From Clarireedia homoeocarpa (taxonomy: Eukaryota > Ascomycota > Leotiomycetes > Helotiales > Rutstroemiaceae): a DNA stretch of 64,000 nt. Below are positions 36,987 through 48,671 of the stretch, in pieces. The notes beneath the pieces were generated by a model that had not been told where the DNA came from, searched no databases, and was given only the letters and a program-made list of their open reading frames with translations. The position numbers and the translations under genes are program-made. Position 1 is the stretch's first letter. Each line of letters opens with the position of its first letter. The stretch covers positions 62,001-126,000 of the forward strand of contig LNKV01000060.1 of assembly GCA_001465935.1 (NCBI GenBank), read 5' to 3'.

Positions 36987-39900
36987 CTATGTACTCAAAT
37001 CGCCAAACAAAACATCAATAACTTCATCTAGTAGCGTAAATGCCAAATGCGCACTATGAGTGTTAGTCCAGTGACCATATTGAATGTTGGGATAATGGGT
37101 TCGCTTACTTTAACCTTGGATTATTGAAGGTTGCGGAGATTCTCCTACTTGCCGCTTGTGCGTTGACTCTTCCAACTACACTACCAACCAGATCAGGTAT
37201 AAGTGTTGCAAGCATCAAGCTTGCTTCTTTGCGGCTCTTGCTCTTCTCACTACTCGATCGTGCTTTGCTTTCCGTCTTCTTTTGACCACCAGGCCACATG
37301 GAATCTTTGAGAAGATTTATGTATCGAACTAATGCATCTTCTTGCAAGAATCCCTTGACAACTTCACGTACTTTTCGTTCGATGGTACCGCCCAACAGTT
37401 GATGGAGAACCACAACTACGGCCCTCCCTCTCAGCCAATTATTGCCACGATTTAGCTCGAATACTTCGAGGAAGATATCACAGATTGGCTTGACGAAAGG
37501 TTCAAGTTCCCGGTCTTCAAAGGCATTCAATTCTGCTTCTGCTTCGGCGGCTGTGAGTGGATCTTCACCAATAGTACTCGGCATGGCGATCAACTGATTG
37601 GTGGCGGCAGATAAAAGATTCTGACCTGCGACCGAAAGCTGGTCGAGAACTGGAATGTTTCCTAGGATGTCCTCCATACCGTCTGTCACCGAATTGTAAA
37701 ACCTGGTCATCATATCTTTCTTGCTTTCGTTAGGATCTGCTCCTTCCAATTCTGGGGCCAGTGCACTCTGCGACAAGAAAGCACGCAGTTCCCGACTTCG
37801 ACAAACATCCGGTAGTAAAAGAATCTCCCGCAAGTATTTCTCCAATGCCACGCGTCTCTTCTGTAGGAAGTCGGTCTGTAACTTCATAACCATGCGTCTC
37901 CGTGGAAATTCAAGATTCCTTGTGGATGGATATTTGATCCGAAGCCGTTGATGAAGATCATGAAACTCGCTGTATCGACGAGTGATTGTCCACGTCGCCG
38001 CAGGCATCTGCTCCCCAGCCTTTCTTTGCACTTCGATAACGTAAACGGCATATTCCCGGCCGTCGTCCTCCTTGCCCACCATGATTGACTTTATTTTAAT
38101 TGTAGAGCGGCCATAAAGACTATTATCGCTCTCCTGTATAATGTATTGTTGCCTCTGAAGCTCCTTGCGACGAATCTCTCGTTCTAGACTGGCTTTCGAC
38201 TTTCGTAAAATTCTAAGTTCAGCTGTGTTATTTGTGAGTTCGGCCTTCCTCGTCAAAGAATCAACTACCGCATCTTGAGCTACAAGTCGATCAATATCAA
38301 TAGTAAGTGCTGTTATTGCTTCAGCTAGTCCTAGGTCTCCAGGAGCAGCTTCAACGACTTCGTCTTGGTTGTTTACGTCCTTGTCATCTTCCGGATCATC
38401 ATGCTCATCAGACAAGAATTTTTCTTCATCACCAAATAAGTCATCATCTGTGAAGACACCAATCCTAGAAGAAGTGTTAACAAGACCAAGCGAAGCTATA
38501 CTTGGCTTGTCGTGTCTTTCGGCGTCTTTCACATTGCCAAATAAATCGGTGCGTTTATGATCGCCAGAACTCCTACCCGGGGCATCGTTGGTCGAGTTAA
38601 GACTTGGATTTGGCGATTTCGAAGAATCATTGCCAAAGAGTGAAACGCGAAGGTCATCGATATCTGGCTTATCTTCCATGATGTTGTTGAGAGCTTCCTC
38701 CATAGCTTGAACAACATTGTTGTCTGGCACAATTACTTCAGGCTCTTGATCTAGACTCTGTACCGAGTTTCCCATTGCATCACTGTCGAAATCTTCATCA
38801 TCAAATAGGGGACGAGCCTCTTCGTCAAGTGAGCTTCGAGAATTGGTCATCGAGTTCCGCCTATTAGTGGTGAGATCTGTAAATGACATGACATTTCGTC
38901 GTAAATCCGTTCTTTTCGGGCCTAATTTGGAGGGCATTCGAGGGTTTAGAGGAGCTTTAGTGTTCAAGGATAAGGATGTGGTCGACCTTGGTGGCAATAA
39001 AGGGTTGCGTTGCATATTTTCTGCCATGGGCGATGGCGATGGCGATGGTGAGGGTCGGCGAACAGTCGAGGCTTCTTCGGAAGCAAGACACTTGTAAAAC
39101 AGGTCTGACTTCTTGAAGTTTTGGAAGTACTTATCTTGCATAACTTCGAGGGTAGCAGTTTGGGCGCGTAGAATAGCTCTTCTAGCCATGAAGTATTGTT
39201 TGGAGGTTGCCTTGTCCCCTGCCTTGAGAAAATCTTGGACTAGACGTCTTGAAGTTTCGGGTACTTTGAGTTCCGGCTTTGACAGATATGCATCGTTGAT
39301 TTGAGCAAGGTCTGTTCTGTCTGCTTCAGTCCATTGGGCAATAGTGGTTGGGACTTCTTCATCCTCTGCGCCATCTTCTTCTAGAGGGTTGCGGAAACCA
39401 TCAACAACGATCCAGAATTGTACCATGGACATGCAATTCTGTCTATCCATGTATTCCATGAAGTACGAAAGACCAGAAGGATCATGCAACAAATCTACTA
39501 GTGATGCTTTCTCAAGCTTAGATCCCTGATGACCATTGCCAACTGGATGGAAGGCAGGAGTACTATACTGGCTGGAAGCTGCTAGTTGGTTGACTTTTTG
39601 ATCTAGTATTCTCTTTCCAATATCGAGTCGCCGAAGATAGACAGGATCTTGGCCTTCTTTCAATGCATCCCTCTTGAACTGACTAGACACCTCGCTTCGG
39701 AAACGCCTCGCTTCCGATAAGTTATTCGTTTTTCGTATTGCGCGAATGAACTTCTCAAACTTTCTCTCATGATCACCTGGTGACAGCCTTGGGAATGGCG
39801 TAGAGCGAGGGGATTTTGGAGCTGGCGAGGCATGCTCATCTAGAGCAGCGCGCAATTTCCGTACAGTCGATCGATCTTGCAACATAGAACGTCCCTAAAA

Positions 39901-40803
39901 GGCGTTAGCTCTATTGCTATATATTCAATATCTGGAGAAATATACGTAGGTTTCCATGATTTGGTTCCAGGTATCTGGATCCGCCAGCATTTGCATAACC
40001 GGGAACAGGACGGCGCAAGAGATGAGCTCTTCTATGATAATACCCACAGCACGGCTTCCGATGACATTTTCGGGCAGCACTTCGGGCAGCAGCTTCTTCA
40101 CCAAAGTTCTTAAATGTTCTTGTTGTACCAACTTAGTGTCTGAATATGCCAAAGACGCCGCAGAATGTAGCTTCCCATCATTGTATTTTGCAGCTATTGC
40201 CAAGTCCAGCTCATCTGATTCCGTAACACTACGATTCAGATTCTTCCCTCGTATGGTGATCTCTGCGTTGTAGAATTCCTTGAAGTGTGCGGTCATTATA
40301 GGTACGAATCGAGTTGTTATGATCTCTACGAGATCAAGAGCTAATAGCCGGTCCTGCAGACTGACAAGTGCCAATCTGATTGTTTTGTCGACTTCATTGG
40401 TAAAAGTCGGGTTTTTGCTTATGCTCCCATACCACGATGCCACAAAGTCGCGGAGAATAAGGTCGAGGAAATCGTCGAGGGCGGATGATACGATGAATGA
40501 ATCGGGAACCAGCGGCTTTCGTACATACATTTGTCGCATTCGAAGTCCCGCTATTTCCTTCTTCCATTTCGAAGCTGCGAGAAATGCAGGACCCTTCGGT
40601 CGACGAATCGTGTTCCTTTCCCCATATCGGGAGCCTCTAGATGTAAGAAGCAGGACAGCTACCAGTCCCACGATGGGAACAATGAGTCCTGCAACAAATG
40701 CGTATCCAATCCAGCGCAACGTTGGGATCCAATTCCCGACTACTATCCAGGCGACCAATACGGCGAAACCAGCGAAGATCACATCTCGACGACTCAGGGC
40801 CAT
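36987..40803 (-). CDS. MDM1: Mdm1-type PXA-RGS-PX sorting nexin
   Basis: This ER-anchored protein tethers the ER to the vacuole and lipid droplets (yeast Mdm1; animal SNX13/14/25 family). Three exons (40803-39946, 39894-37109, 37053-36987) give about 1236 aa. Two N-terminal hydrophobic segments lie at about residues 7-25 and 31-55, then a PXA domain (about 95-285), an RGS-like domain (about 420-555, with SYFMEYMDRQNCMSMVQFW), an acidic disordered linker, a PX domain (about 885-1000, with RRYSEFHDLHQRLRIKYP) and a nexin C-terminal domain. Reading straight on ends at a TAA at 37105-37107. A typical 55-nt intron over that stop (GTAAGC, CTAAC, CATAG) leads to RLNAHLAFTLLDEVIDVLF, which looks like the true end of the nexin-C domain, so I prefer it. 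Confidence 0.9.
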
Positions 40804-41142
40804 AATCTATGAAGGGCGATTGCATTCATAGACAGCATGGTTTTCGGGGGTGAAGAGGGGGAGGAACTTTTTTATTGGAGCTCTTTCACCTGTCTCACAA
40901 CAATTTGTTTTACTGCGCTGTAGCTTCCAGGGACATTCGCCTAATCCTTCCCCATTGTCTACCACTACCAGCCTCTTCTCACATGCAAGATGACGAGCTG
41001 TATCACTGTTTTCTTTTCGAATTATCGAATTACTAAAGTACTAAAACTGATGGGCAAGAGCTCTGTGAGAATTTATTCCCTTGGTCATAAAGTTAGTTTA
41101 TTTCGTATATTGATCTATCTCCCAGGACTGTGGTAGTCCTCT
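40804..41142. other. Intergenic, MDM1 upstream and TRM8 downstream
   Basis: 339 nt between two minus-strand genes. No element recognised. Confidence 0.5.
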
Positions 41143-42093
41143 TCACCAAGGAGGATCTTCTATACGCCTAAATAATGCAACAAATTTCGGACCATTGTTC
41201 CTCGTAACTTTCTTCCCTTCCTCAGTCTCCACCCTCATTATGTTAACACACTCGTCTGCTTCCTGGTCCTCCTCCGACACACGTTCAAAACTAGGATGCG
41301 CGTTGAAGTGCAACACCATCCAATTATGAAGATCCTCCACATCAGTGATAGTGTATATGATTCCTCCTGGTCGAACCACATATGCATATTCTGAGTTCAG
41401 TGTGGTAGACACAATTCTGGCCTTGTGCTTCCGTGCCTTGAAGTGCGGATCCGGGAAGCAGAGAAAGATCTTCGACAACTGGTGCTTCTTGAAGAAATTT
41501 GGGAGGAATTTCATTGAGTTGGCTCGTATGCATGATGCATTCTGATATAAACCTGCTTCTTGGTTTTGGGCTCGTAAAGCCTTGATTCTTTCTTGAACAT
41601 ATTCGGTGACCTGGGCTCGAATCTCCATACCTACTCAAAATTAGCATTTAATCAGGCAAGTCACCGCTGGCCTGGTCATACCAAGAATCAAAGTATTGGG
41701 TAACTTCGGAGCTAGAGCAACAGTCAAACCACCAAATCCGCATCCAATATCTGCCACCTCGACATCTTTCTTCATTTTCCGCACGAGGGCAGAAGGTTCT
41801 GTAAGCTCTTCGGAAGATTGAGTAGGTTCAGCATAGGCAGGATAATGTGACGCCCAATCCATTTCTGCTGGGCTCGCAGGACTACATTGTGTCAATAATC
41901 TGCATGTCACCACAAATTGGAGACTGGCTCCTCCTCAAAATACTTACTACATCAATCTATGGTCCGAGAAGGGATTGGCATGAGCTCTTTGCCTGTAGAA
42001 CTTCTTCTTTGGCAGCTCCTTCGTGCCCTCTCCCGCACTCTTCGCATTTTTGTAATCCTCCCGCTTCTGCCTTTTATTTGGAGGTCCTGCCAT
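41143..42093 (-). CDS. TRM8: tRNA (guanine-N7-)-methyltransferase catalytic subunit
   Basis: It makes N7-methylguanosine at position 46 in the variable loop of many tRNAs, in a complex with the WD-repeat protein Trm82. Three exons (42093-41948, 41881-41682, 41630-41143) give 277 aa. It shows the basic N-terminus (NKRQKRED), KKKFYRQRAHANPFSDH, the SAM-binding DIGCGFGGLTVALAPKLP, and the substrate segment FLCFPDPHFKARKHKARIV with the PDPHFK signature. The C-terminus YTITDVEDLHNWM leads to FRRIEDPPW. Introns of 66 and 51 nt restore DHRLMYPASPAEMDW and LILGMEIRAQV. The gene is divergent from the small membrane protein gene. Confidence 0.96.
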
Positions 42094-42936
42094 ATTCGCA
42101 CAAAAAACTGTAAAGCCTCTCACACTTCAGTGCCTTGGTCCGACGTTATGTGCGCCTATCTGAGCTCGATCAAGTGGTATGAAGAACGACAAGGCTTTAG
42201 CATGATGCGGAGGTTCCCCAAGCATGATGGGGAGGTTCCTCAAGGCCGAGACTTTTCGCAAAACCCGGCGCCGATCGAAATTATTTTTTAGTGCCCGGGA
42301 TTAGTTCGTCCGATAAGGATTAACAAATAGATCTAGTACAAGTACCTACACTACCACCGCTGCGTCACTGTAATATATCTCGCATTGTGATCGTGCAGGG
42401 AGCGAGGTTTCAAGCACTTTCATACTTGCCTTGCATTGCCTTTCTTTGCCCAGGTACAGCTGAAGGAGCCGAATTACGAATTCCTATCAGTGCAACTACA
42501 AGCAAAGCAATCTTGCATCTGGCTTGTTATTGGAATACGAGAATCTCCCCAAGGAAAGGAATGTATCCTACGTGCCTTCGCTGCTGGAGCTATAAATGAT
42601 AATATTGCCCTGCTAAGCTCGTGGCATCTCATTCCTTACTTCATTCTCCATTTCTTAAATACCATCATTTTCTCCACTATCTATCATCATGACCAAGTAC
42701 TTCTCGACTGCCCAAATTGCATCAGTATCGATACCCAGTTGAAGCGGCACAGGTTTACGACCCTTTCCCTCTTCCAAAAGACGCAGCGCAGCCAGCCCAA
42801 CGCATTCACAATCCTCTCGCACCTCCGCAGCTTAGTGTTACGAATCGCACACGTTGTCTCCATATTCTAGAACTCCCGCTTGTGCTCAGAGACGATCCTC
42901 ATTCCAGCTTTCTTGCAACATTTGAAACGAAACAAG
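42094..42936. promoter_or_regulatory. Divergent upstream region TRM8 / small membrane protein
   Basis: The 843 nt contain a 17-codon ATG frame (42690-42743), about 190 nt before the next start, which could be an upstream ORF. A longer frame at 42436-42870 has no recognisable protein character and is probably not coding. Confidence 0.4.
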
Positions 42937-43373
42937 ATGTCGTGGTTTTCAATCCTACCAGAGAGTTTGATATTCATTGAGACATGGGCTATCCGCACCT
43001 TTGTGTGTAACCCTCTTTCCAGCTCTTTCTGGCATACACTAACCATTGATGTTACCTATAGCTGTTACTAGGAGTTTTGGTACTGGGACCTTGGCTGTTA
43101 CTTCTCGTATATGATGCAGTGCTATATGTGCTCCGCTTGGCTACATACGAGATACCCTACATTGGTGGTCGCGCGCGAAACCGACCACGACCGAGAGCGC
43201 CGAGCTTGAGTGAGCGACCAAATGGCAAAGGACGACCGCGCATTATGACTATACCTTCTCATACGGCTATCGACATAGCAGAGGCGGTAGAGGTCGCGGC
43301 AGGTGGTATGAAAAGGAGAGCAGAACATTTGAATCATCAGAGAAATGGTAGTGCGGCGATTGTGGATGATTGA
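42937..43373 (+). CDS. Small single-pass membrane protein, function unknown
   Basis: Not assigned. Two exons (42937-43002, 43062-43373, intron 59 nt with a GTGTGT donor) give 125 aa. The N-terminal part MSWFSILPESLIFIETW is followed by a strongly hydrophobic helix at about residues 20-45 (LLLGVLVLGPWLLLLVYDAV), then YVLRLATYEIPYIGG, a basic Arg/Pro-rich patch (RARNRPRPRAPSLSERPNGK) and a hydrophilic tail (ITIPSHTAIDIAEAVEV-like). The GPWLLLLVYD...YEIPYIGGRAR pattern looks like one I have seen in uncharacterised Pezizomycotina proteins, but I cannot name it. The basic patch after the helix suggests a cytosolic C-terminus by the positive-inside rule (inference). Confidence 0.72.
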
Positions 43374-43744
43374 GCAGCAACAACAAATAACTCTTTCTTG
43401 TGTACAAGCAACAAACTCAACTTGTCAGGACATTGATAAGATCGCCTACGTTGGATCGGAAATAGAGTATGGAGTAGAATTGACCGAAAACAATAATCCA
43501 ACTATCCAGTGCTGGTGTGTTCTCTGTGGTCAAAGGAGTAACAGCAGCCCCTCATTGCTAATCATTGACGAGTTTCATTGGCTCATCTTAGGCTTGATAT
43601 CAATAAGGCGACGACATTAAATTCCCGATTTCCCTCAGCATTACCGAGCCAAACTTAAACCACTTCCACTTCCACCTCAACAACTCCTCCTCTGGCCCTA
43701 CTTCCAGTTAGTACTATAATACATCAAATCTCACAAACCCAGAG
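43374..43744. other. Intergenic upstream of the CCDC174-like gene
   Basis: 371 nt between two plus-strand genes. The last 70 nt are C/T-rich, as is usual for fungal promoters. No defined element. Confidence 0.5.
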
Positions 43745-44803
43745 ATGTCTCACGACCCACACAACCTCTACAATTTCAAAAGGCCCAAACTCCACGACCC
43801 CAATGTCAAAGAACTCTCCTCATCCATAAACCTAGCCTTCAGCTCCACGCTCTCCTCCCTCCTCACCTCTACTCCATCCTCAACGACACGCGGCCGACCC
43901 CGACCCTCCAAAGAAAAAGAAGACATTTTCAAATCGCACAACAAAGGAGCCAAGAAACGCGCCGCCAAAGACCTCGAGGATGACGAGGCAAATGATAATG
44001 GATACACAAGAATCAAGACTACATCTTCCGCCGTCGACGAAAATGCACTCCACAGAAGTAAACGGCGCCTCGAAGCCAAAGCCAAAATCTACAAGCGTCT
44101 CAAGCGTGGCGAACACGATGCCGAAGAAAACGACGAAGCACTTATAGATTTCGATCGCAAATGGGCCGAGAATGGCGAAAAAGACGATTCCGAATCAGAT
44201 GCCGATGGCAATGCCACTGCAGAAATGGTAGAATATGAAGATGAATTTGGACGATTGCGAAAAGGCACCGCTGCAGAAGCCGCACGCATGGCACGCAAAA
44301 AAGCTGCCCGTCTCCACGGTGCCGAAGAGCTTGTGCAAATGTCTGCCCGTCCCTCTATGCCTAGTACCTTAATCCACGGCGATACGATCCAATCGTCCGC
44401 CTTTACAACTTCCTTGTCCGACGACAAGATTTCCAAGATGGAAGAACTAGCGCAAAAAAGAGATCGCAGCGCTACACCACCAGAAATGCGACATTATGAA
44501 GCAGATGCGGAGGTAAGGAGGAGGGGAACTGGGTTCTATGCGTTTTCCAAGGATGAGAAGGCTAGGGCTGAGGAGATGAGGGGATTGGAGGAGTTGAGGC
44601 GTGGGACAGAAGAAGTGAGGAGGGGGCGGGAGGATGTGAAGGAAAGAAGGAGACGGGAAGTAGAGGAGAGGAGGAGGGCGTTAGGGGAGAAGAGGGCGAA
44701 GAGACAGGCGGAGAGATTTTTGGAGGGACTGGATGTGGGAGGCGGACTGGGCGGGGGGGCTGAGGATGTAGAGGAGGGAAAAGGAGAGGGGAGAGGGGAA
44801 TAA
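43745..44803 (+). CDS. CCDC174-like nuclear coiled-coil protein
   Basis: A single exon of 352 aa without introns. It is similar to the CCDC174 family (DUF4078), nuclear proteins linked in animals to the exon junction complex and spliceosome; the fungal role is not established. Visible are a basic region (KGAKKRAAKDLEDDE, SKRRLEAKAKIYKRLKRGE), LIDFDRKWAENG, the diagnostic EMVEYEDEFGRLRKG at about residues 158-175, and TGFYAFSKDEKARAEEM near residue 260, followed by an Arg/Glu-rich helix to the end. The long Glu/Arg stretch makes antisense open frames that are not genes. Confidence 0.8.
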   Translation: MSHDPHNLYNFKRPKLHDPNVKELSSSINLAFSSTLSSLLTSTPSSTTRGRPRPSKEKEDIFKSHNKGAKKRAAKDLEDDEANDNGYTRIKTTSSAVDENALHRSKRRLEAKAKIYKRLKRGEHDAEENDEALIDFDRKWAENGEKDDSESDADGNATAEMVEYEDEFGRLRKGTAAEAARMARKKAARLHGAEELVQMSARPSMPSTLIHGDTIQSSAFTTSLSDDKISKMEELAQKRDRSATPPEMRHYEADAEVRRRGTGFYAFSKDEKARAEEMRGLEELRRGTEEVRRGREDVKERRRREVEERRRALGEKRAKRQAERFLEGLDVGGGLGGGAEDVEEGKGEGRGE

Positions 44804-45572
44804 GGTGGTTAAAAAAGGTAGATGACATCGTATAACATAACATCGGGGTGCTGATCATTCTATTACAACCTGAGATACCCGTACTGCATATAATATACCA
44901 TAGATACAATGACAACAACATAGGCAACACGATAGTTCTGTCGTGACATAACACATACGATTCATCCAAAAGAGAGCCCATGTACAAATATCATAATTCT
45001 ACATTCAAGATCAGAGTTATAATGACCATAGTTCTCATATCCTCCCTGCAAGTCGACTACTGCTCTGTTAAATGCTGAGCCTAAAAATAAGATAAGATCG
45101 GTACTGCTTCTAGACAATCCAACATACAATACCGAACATTCAGCACTCATACGGGTCTTATATTACCGCGATATTTACAATAAGTAGTATAATCTTGTCT
45201 TCCTAGCCAGTCCAATAATCCATCCAGCTGTCCAAACCATTTCAGATCCCCTCCAAGCAAAAAAATTCTGTGAAGTCATATTCTTCTCTCATGAAATAGG
45301 CCCCCTTTTAATTCCTTTTAACATATGCAACGGCGAGGAAGGTCGTAAACCACCAGATCTCCCAAGAACCTGCACCCGTCCATTTGCTCCATCATATAAT
45401 AAGAATAATGATGAACATAAAACAAAAACAAAAGCTTGCTATGACACCTCGCTATTTCGTGTCCGTAACGCCGTGTCCCCAATTTGATCAAATATACATG
45501 TTTCCGGTCCGTCCACCATAAACGCCTTAGCTCAAATAAATCACAACTATGTCAGCCTGGTCTTATTGATTC
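44804..45572. other. Convergent intergenic region
   Basis: About 770 nt between the 3' ends of two genes, AT-rich, no feature recognised. Confidence 0.55.
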
Positions 45573-47796
45573 TCATGACGATAGCCACACACATCCACAG
45601 TCCATGTCCTCACTCCGCTCTTGCAAGCTTGTGATGGTGAGGCTGCGATCAGCTAATGGCGATACAGTGGTGGGTTCCGTTTCGTTGAGATAGATTGTAA
45701 CGGGCTGACCGGTGCTGTTGAGTATAGGCGACGCGGAGCCATCACCTTGAATGGTGTGGGCCACACAGTATGCTGGGACTGTCTGAGCACCTCGGGGGAT
45801 ACGACGCTCGACGACTTTATAAATCTTCGGGTATGGCGATAAGAATCTTGGGCTTGGTGGCCCGTCGGATGGACCACCGAAACCGCTGAATGGGCCTCCC
45901 GACGAGGAGTTTCCAGATTTTTGGGTGCTCATGGGAACGTTTGACGAATACGTGTTCGTCCCGTAAGTATGCGCAGCCCATGCAGCACTAGAAGTAGCTG
46001 CTGCTGCCGAACTGCTAGTCTCATTGACATATATAAATGTTTCTAGCAATGTGCCATTCCAGTAGCAAAACCACGGTTGCTCACCAGCTTGAGCTATTCC
46101 CTTTCGACCCATAAACTGCGCGGTCCTGTAGCCACGCTTCGAGTTGGATGATGCAGAAAGACTCTCCTTTGGTAAGACAACCATCTTGTTATAAGACATT
46201 TGAAAGAACCATGCCGGTCCTCGACCAGGGTACCCTGAATCATTGACAAGCGTCAGTACCTGAGCGGTGGAAATAATTGGTGGTTGGGCACCATATGGAT
46301 AGAAGTTTATTGGAATTTGGCCAAAGCCAATAATCATTTCTTTGTTCTTCAGTTCGTTAGGAGTTTCAACGTCGGAAATACTCATTTCCAGTGGAGTATT
46401 TGCTATCGAACAACTCCAAGCTGAATTTTCAACGGTAGTTAGGATGCAACTGCTTTGAGCCGTTGAAGGAGTGGTGATAGGCATCTGGTACGTCCCTACA
46501 GGAAGGGTAGGAAGGTTTGCCGGAACTGTAGAAAGTGGTGTAGCATCAAAGGTGCTTGTCATGGTTGCGTATACAGTTTTTGGGTTTGACCTATTTGTGA
46601 GTTAGTAACATTTCCTACATACTGATATGGAGGTCCTACCCATCATTCGGGTTGCCATCATGATGCTTAGGTCCACCACCGTGCTTGGGACGTAGAGCAC
46701 CAAGAACACCACCCAAAATAATTCCAAAGAGAACAAACATTAACAAAATCAAGACAAGGACCCATACAGGGACAATATTACACAACTTCTTTCTCGCTGT
46801 GATTTGCCACTTTTTCAATTGGGGTTTTTCCGAAAGTTCCATTGCCGCCGCGTTCACATGTTGAGAGCTCGAATCAGACACCATGCTTCTTGTTGACTGT
46901 CGTGAATCTGGCGAGTTCAATTCTTCTCGAGATGCAAATTCGGGATTTCTAGTCGCCAATCCCATTCCTCCGGCTCCAGCAATTGGATCTGGTACTTGAA
47001 TCGATGGTCTCACCTTCCTCGCCAAAGCATTTTCTGGATACTTCGTGTACGGTGGAAGTTGTTCTGTATGCCCATCTGGTCCAATAAGATCAGCTGCCTC
47101 CTCTCCTTCGGGGCCTAATCGTCGTTGGTAATCGTTGTTAAGACCTGGAAACCCTACAGGAATTGGAGCGACGGGTATGGGATCTGCTTCGCTTTCGGGT
47201 ACAGTACTTTGAGGATACATGCCATACGGATGTGTCGGTCCGCTAGGACCTGTATAAAATCTCTCTTGGGGGGCTGGGACAGTCGAAGTCGTGGCTATGC
47301 TCGCTGTTCTGGCTAATCGTGATTCTTGAGGATACATATGATACGGATGCGATGGTCCCGAAGGACCTTGGTAAGGACTCTCCGGCCTCATAATTGTTGA
47401 TTCGGTTGACACGCTTGAAGATCTTGCTAAACCATTATTTGTGGAGGCAAACATTGGTCCTCGTAAAGACATTGAACCCATTCCCCCATCATGCCGTAGC
47501 GCGAAAGAATCTGTTCCTTTAGGCTTTGTCATGCTCGAGGGTCGTGGTGGTGGGAATGCTGCTGCTCGTATCGGCGCCTCGATTGGAGGTGGTTGGGTAG
47601 GTTGTGGTGGTCTGTAACTGTGTGCTTCATCTGCGGGTCGATATCCCCCATCTGAGATTCCCATCGCGGCCAAGGCATAATCATCATCATCTTCCTCTTC
47701 GTACATCGTTGCTGGCATTTGCATGGATAATCGCGCCGACCTCACTGATTCTCTCCGATTGATATCCGTGTGTGAAGGGGGATTTGATTCTCCCAT
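45573..47796 (-). CDS. Pro/Ser-rich single-pass membrane protein, function unknown
   Basis: Two exons (47796-46640, 46590-45573, intron 49 nt with a TACTAAC branch site) give at least 724 aa. The first 345 residues are disordered, with repeated SGPSHPYHMYPQ and SGPTHPYGMYPQ motifs. Residues about 357-377 form one transmembrane helix (VPVWVLVLILLMFVLFGIIL). The rest has Ser/Thr-rich and N-glycosylation-like sites (NGTLLE, NETSSS, NSTGQ, NETEP), suggesting a lumenal or outside C-terminus. The C-terminal half resembles the fungal DUF7820 family as I remember it; no function is known to me. The start is uncertain: in-frame sequence RNPFERPVRTEALRE lies just upstream of the chosen ATG behind a TGA, so a short 5' exon may be missing. 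Confidence 0.78.
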
Positions 47797-48579
47797 TTTC
47801 GTGAGCGGGTGTCCGCACTCCCGGAGTGCTTCAGTTCGCACCGGTCGCTCGAAAGGATTCCTCCCTCTAAATCAATAACCCGTGTCGAAGGGCGTCGTTC
47901 ATGAGTAATTATCGTGGCTTATTTGTACCAATTCGTGAGCATTCAAGTTCGTCAATGTTAATGATCGTACATATATGTAATTGATGTCTAGTATGGGTTG
48001 GTTTGGTTTGGGTTGGTGTGGTGTAGTATGGTATGATGTGAGTTTCGAATAACGGGTATAATGATTGGAATTGTGTGGAGCAGAGATAAAATAAAATTAG
48101 AAAAGAATGGGTGGAAGGCGGACAGATGCCTTTGGGTGTCCTTTGGGTGTATGGGGTACGGCAGGGCAGATGGAGGGAGGAGTTGGGAGAGGAGCAGGAG
48201 GAGAGAGCAAGTCGAGCAAGTCACAAGTTCTACCGAGTTCAACCAGGGAGTGAGTGGAAAGCGTTTGAGGAAGTGAGAGACGCTGTTCTTTAGCGGCGAG
48301 TCTATCGATCCTGATTGGGTACACGCATCGCCAAGCACCAAGTATAGTTTGAAATCTAGCTTCGGCAAAGGATGAATGTCGGCCAATCAGATTTCATGCC
48401 ACCCACCGTATCGCACGGATATGCTCTTGTACCGGTAGTGTTTGCGCCATTAGCCATTAGTTTTTCCTCAACCTGCTCGAGTTTCCATGTTATTCCCACT
48501 TATCCCACCTATTCTGCCTCGGTTCCGCTTCCCAAGCCGTTCCTCCTCCATCTCACTCTTTGCAAATAAGGCTGCAGAA

Positions 48580-48671
48580 GGGAAAAGGGAAAGGGAAAGG
48601 GAAAGGGAAAGGGAAAGGGAAAGGGAAAGGGAAAGGGAAAGGGGAAGAGGGAAGAGGGAAGAGGGAAGAGT
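48580..48671. repeat. GGGAAA hexamer repeat merging into GAGGGAA heptamers
   Basis: About nine to ten uninterrupted GGGAAA units are followed by about four GAGGGAA units, forming a pure purine tract of some 90 nt on the plus strand. Runs of three G at 3-nt spacing fit the usual G-quadruplex pattern. The repeat makes open frames on both strands, which are not genes. Confidence 0.95.
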
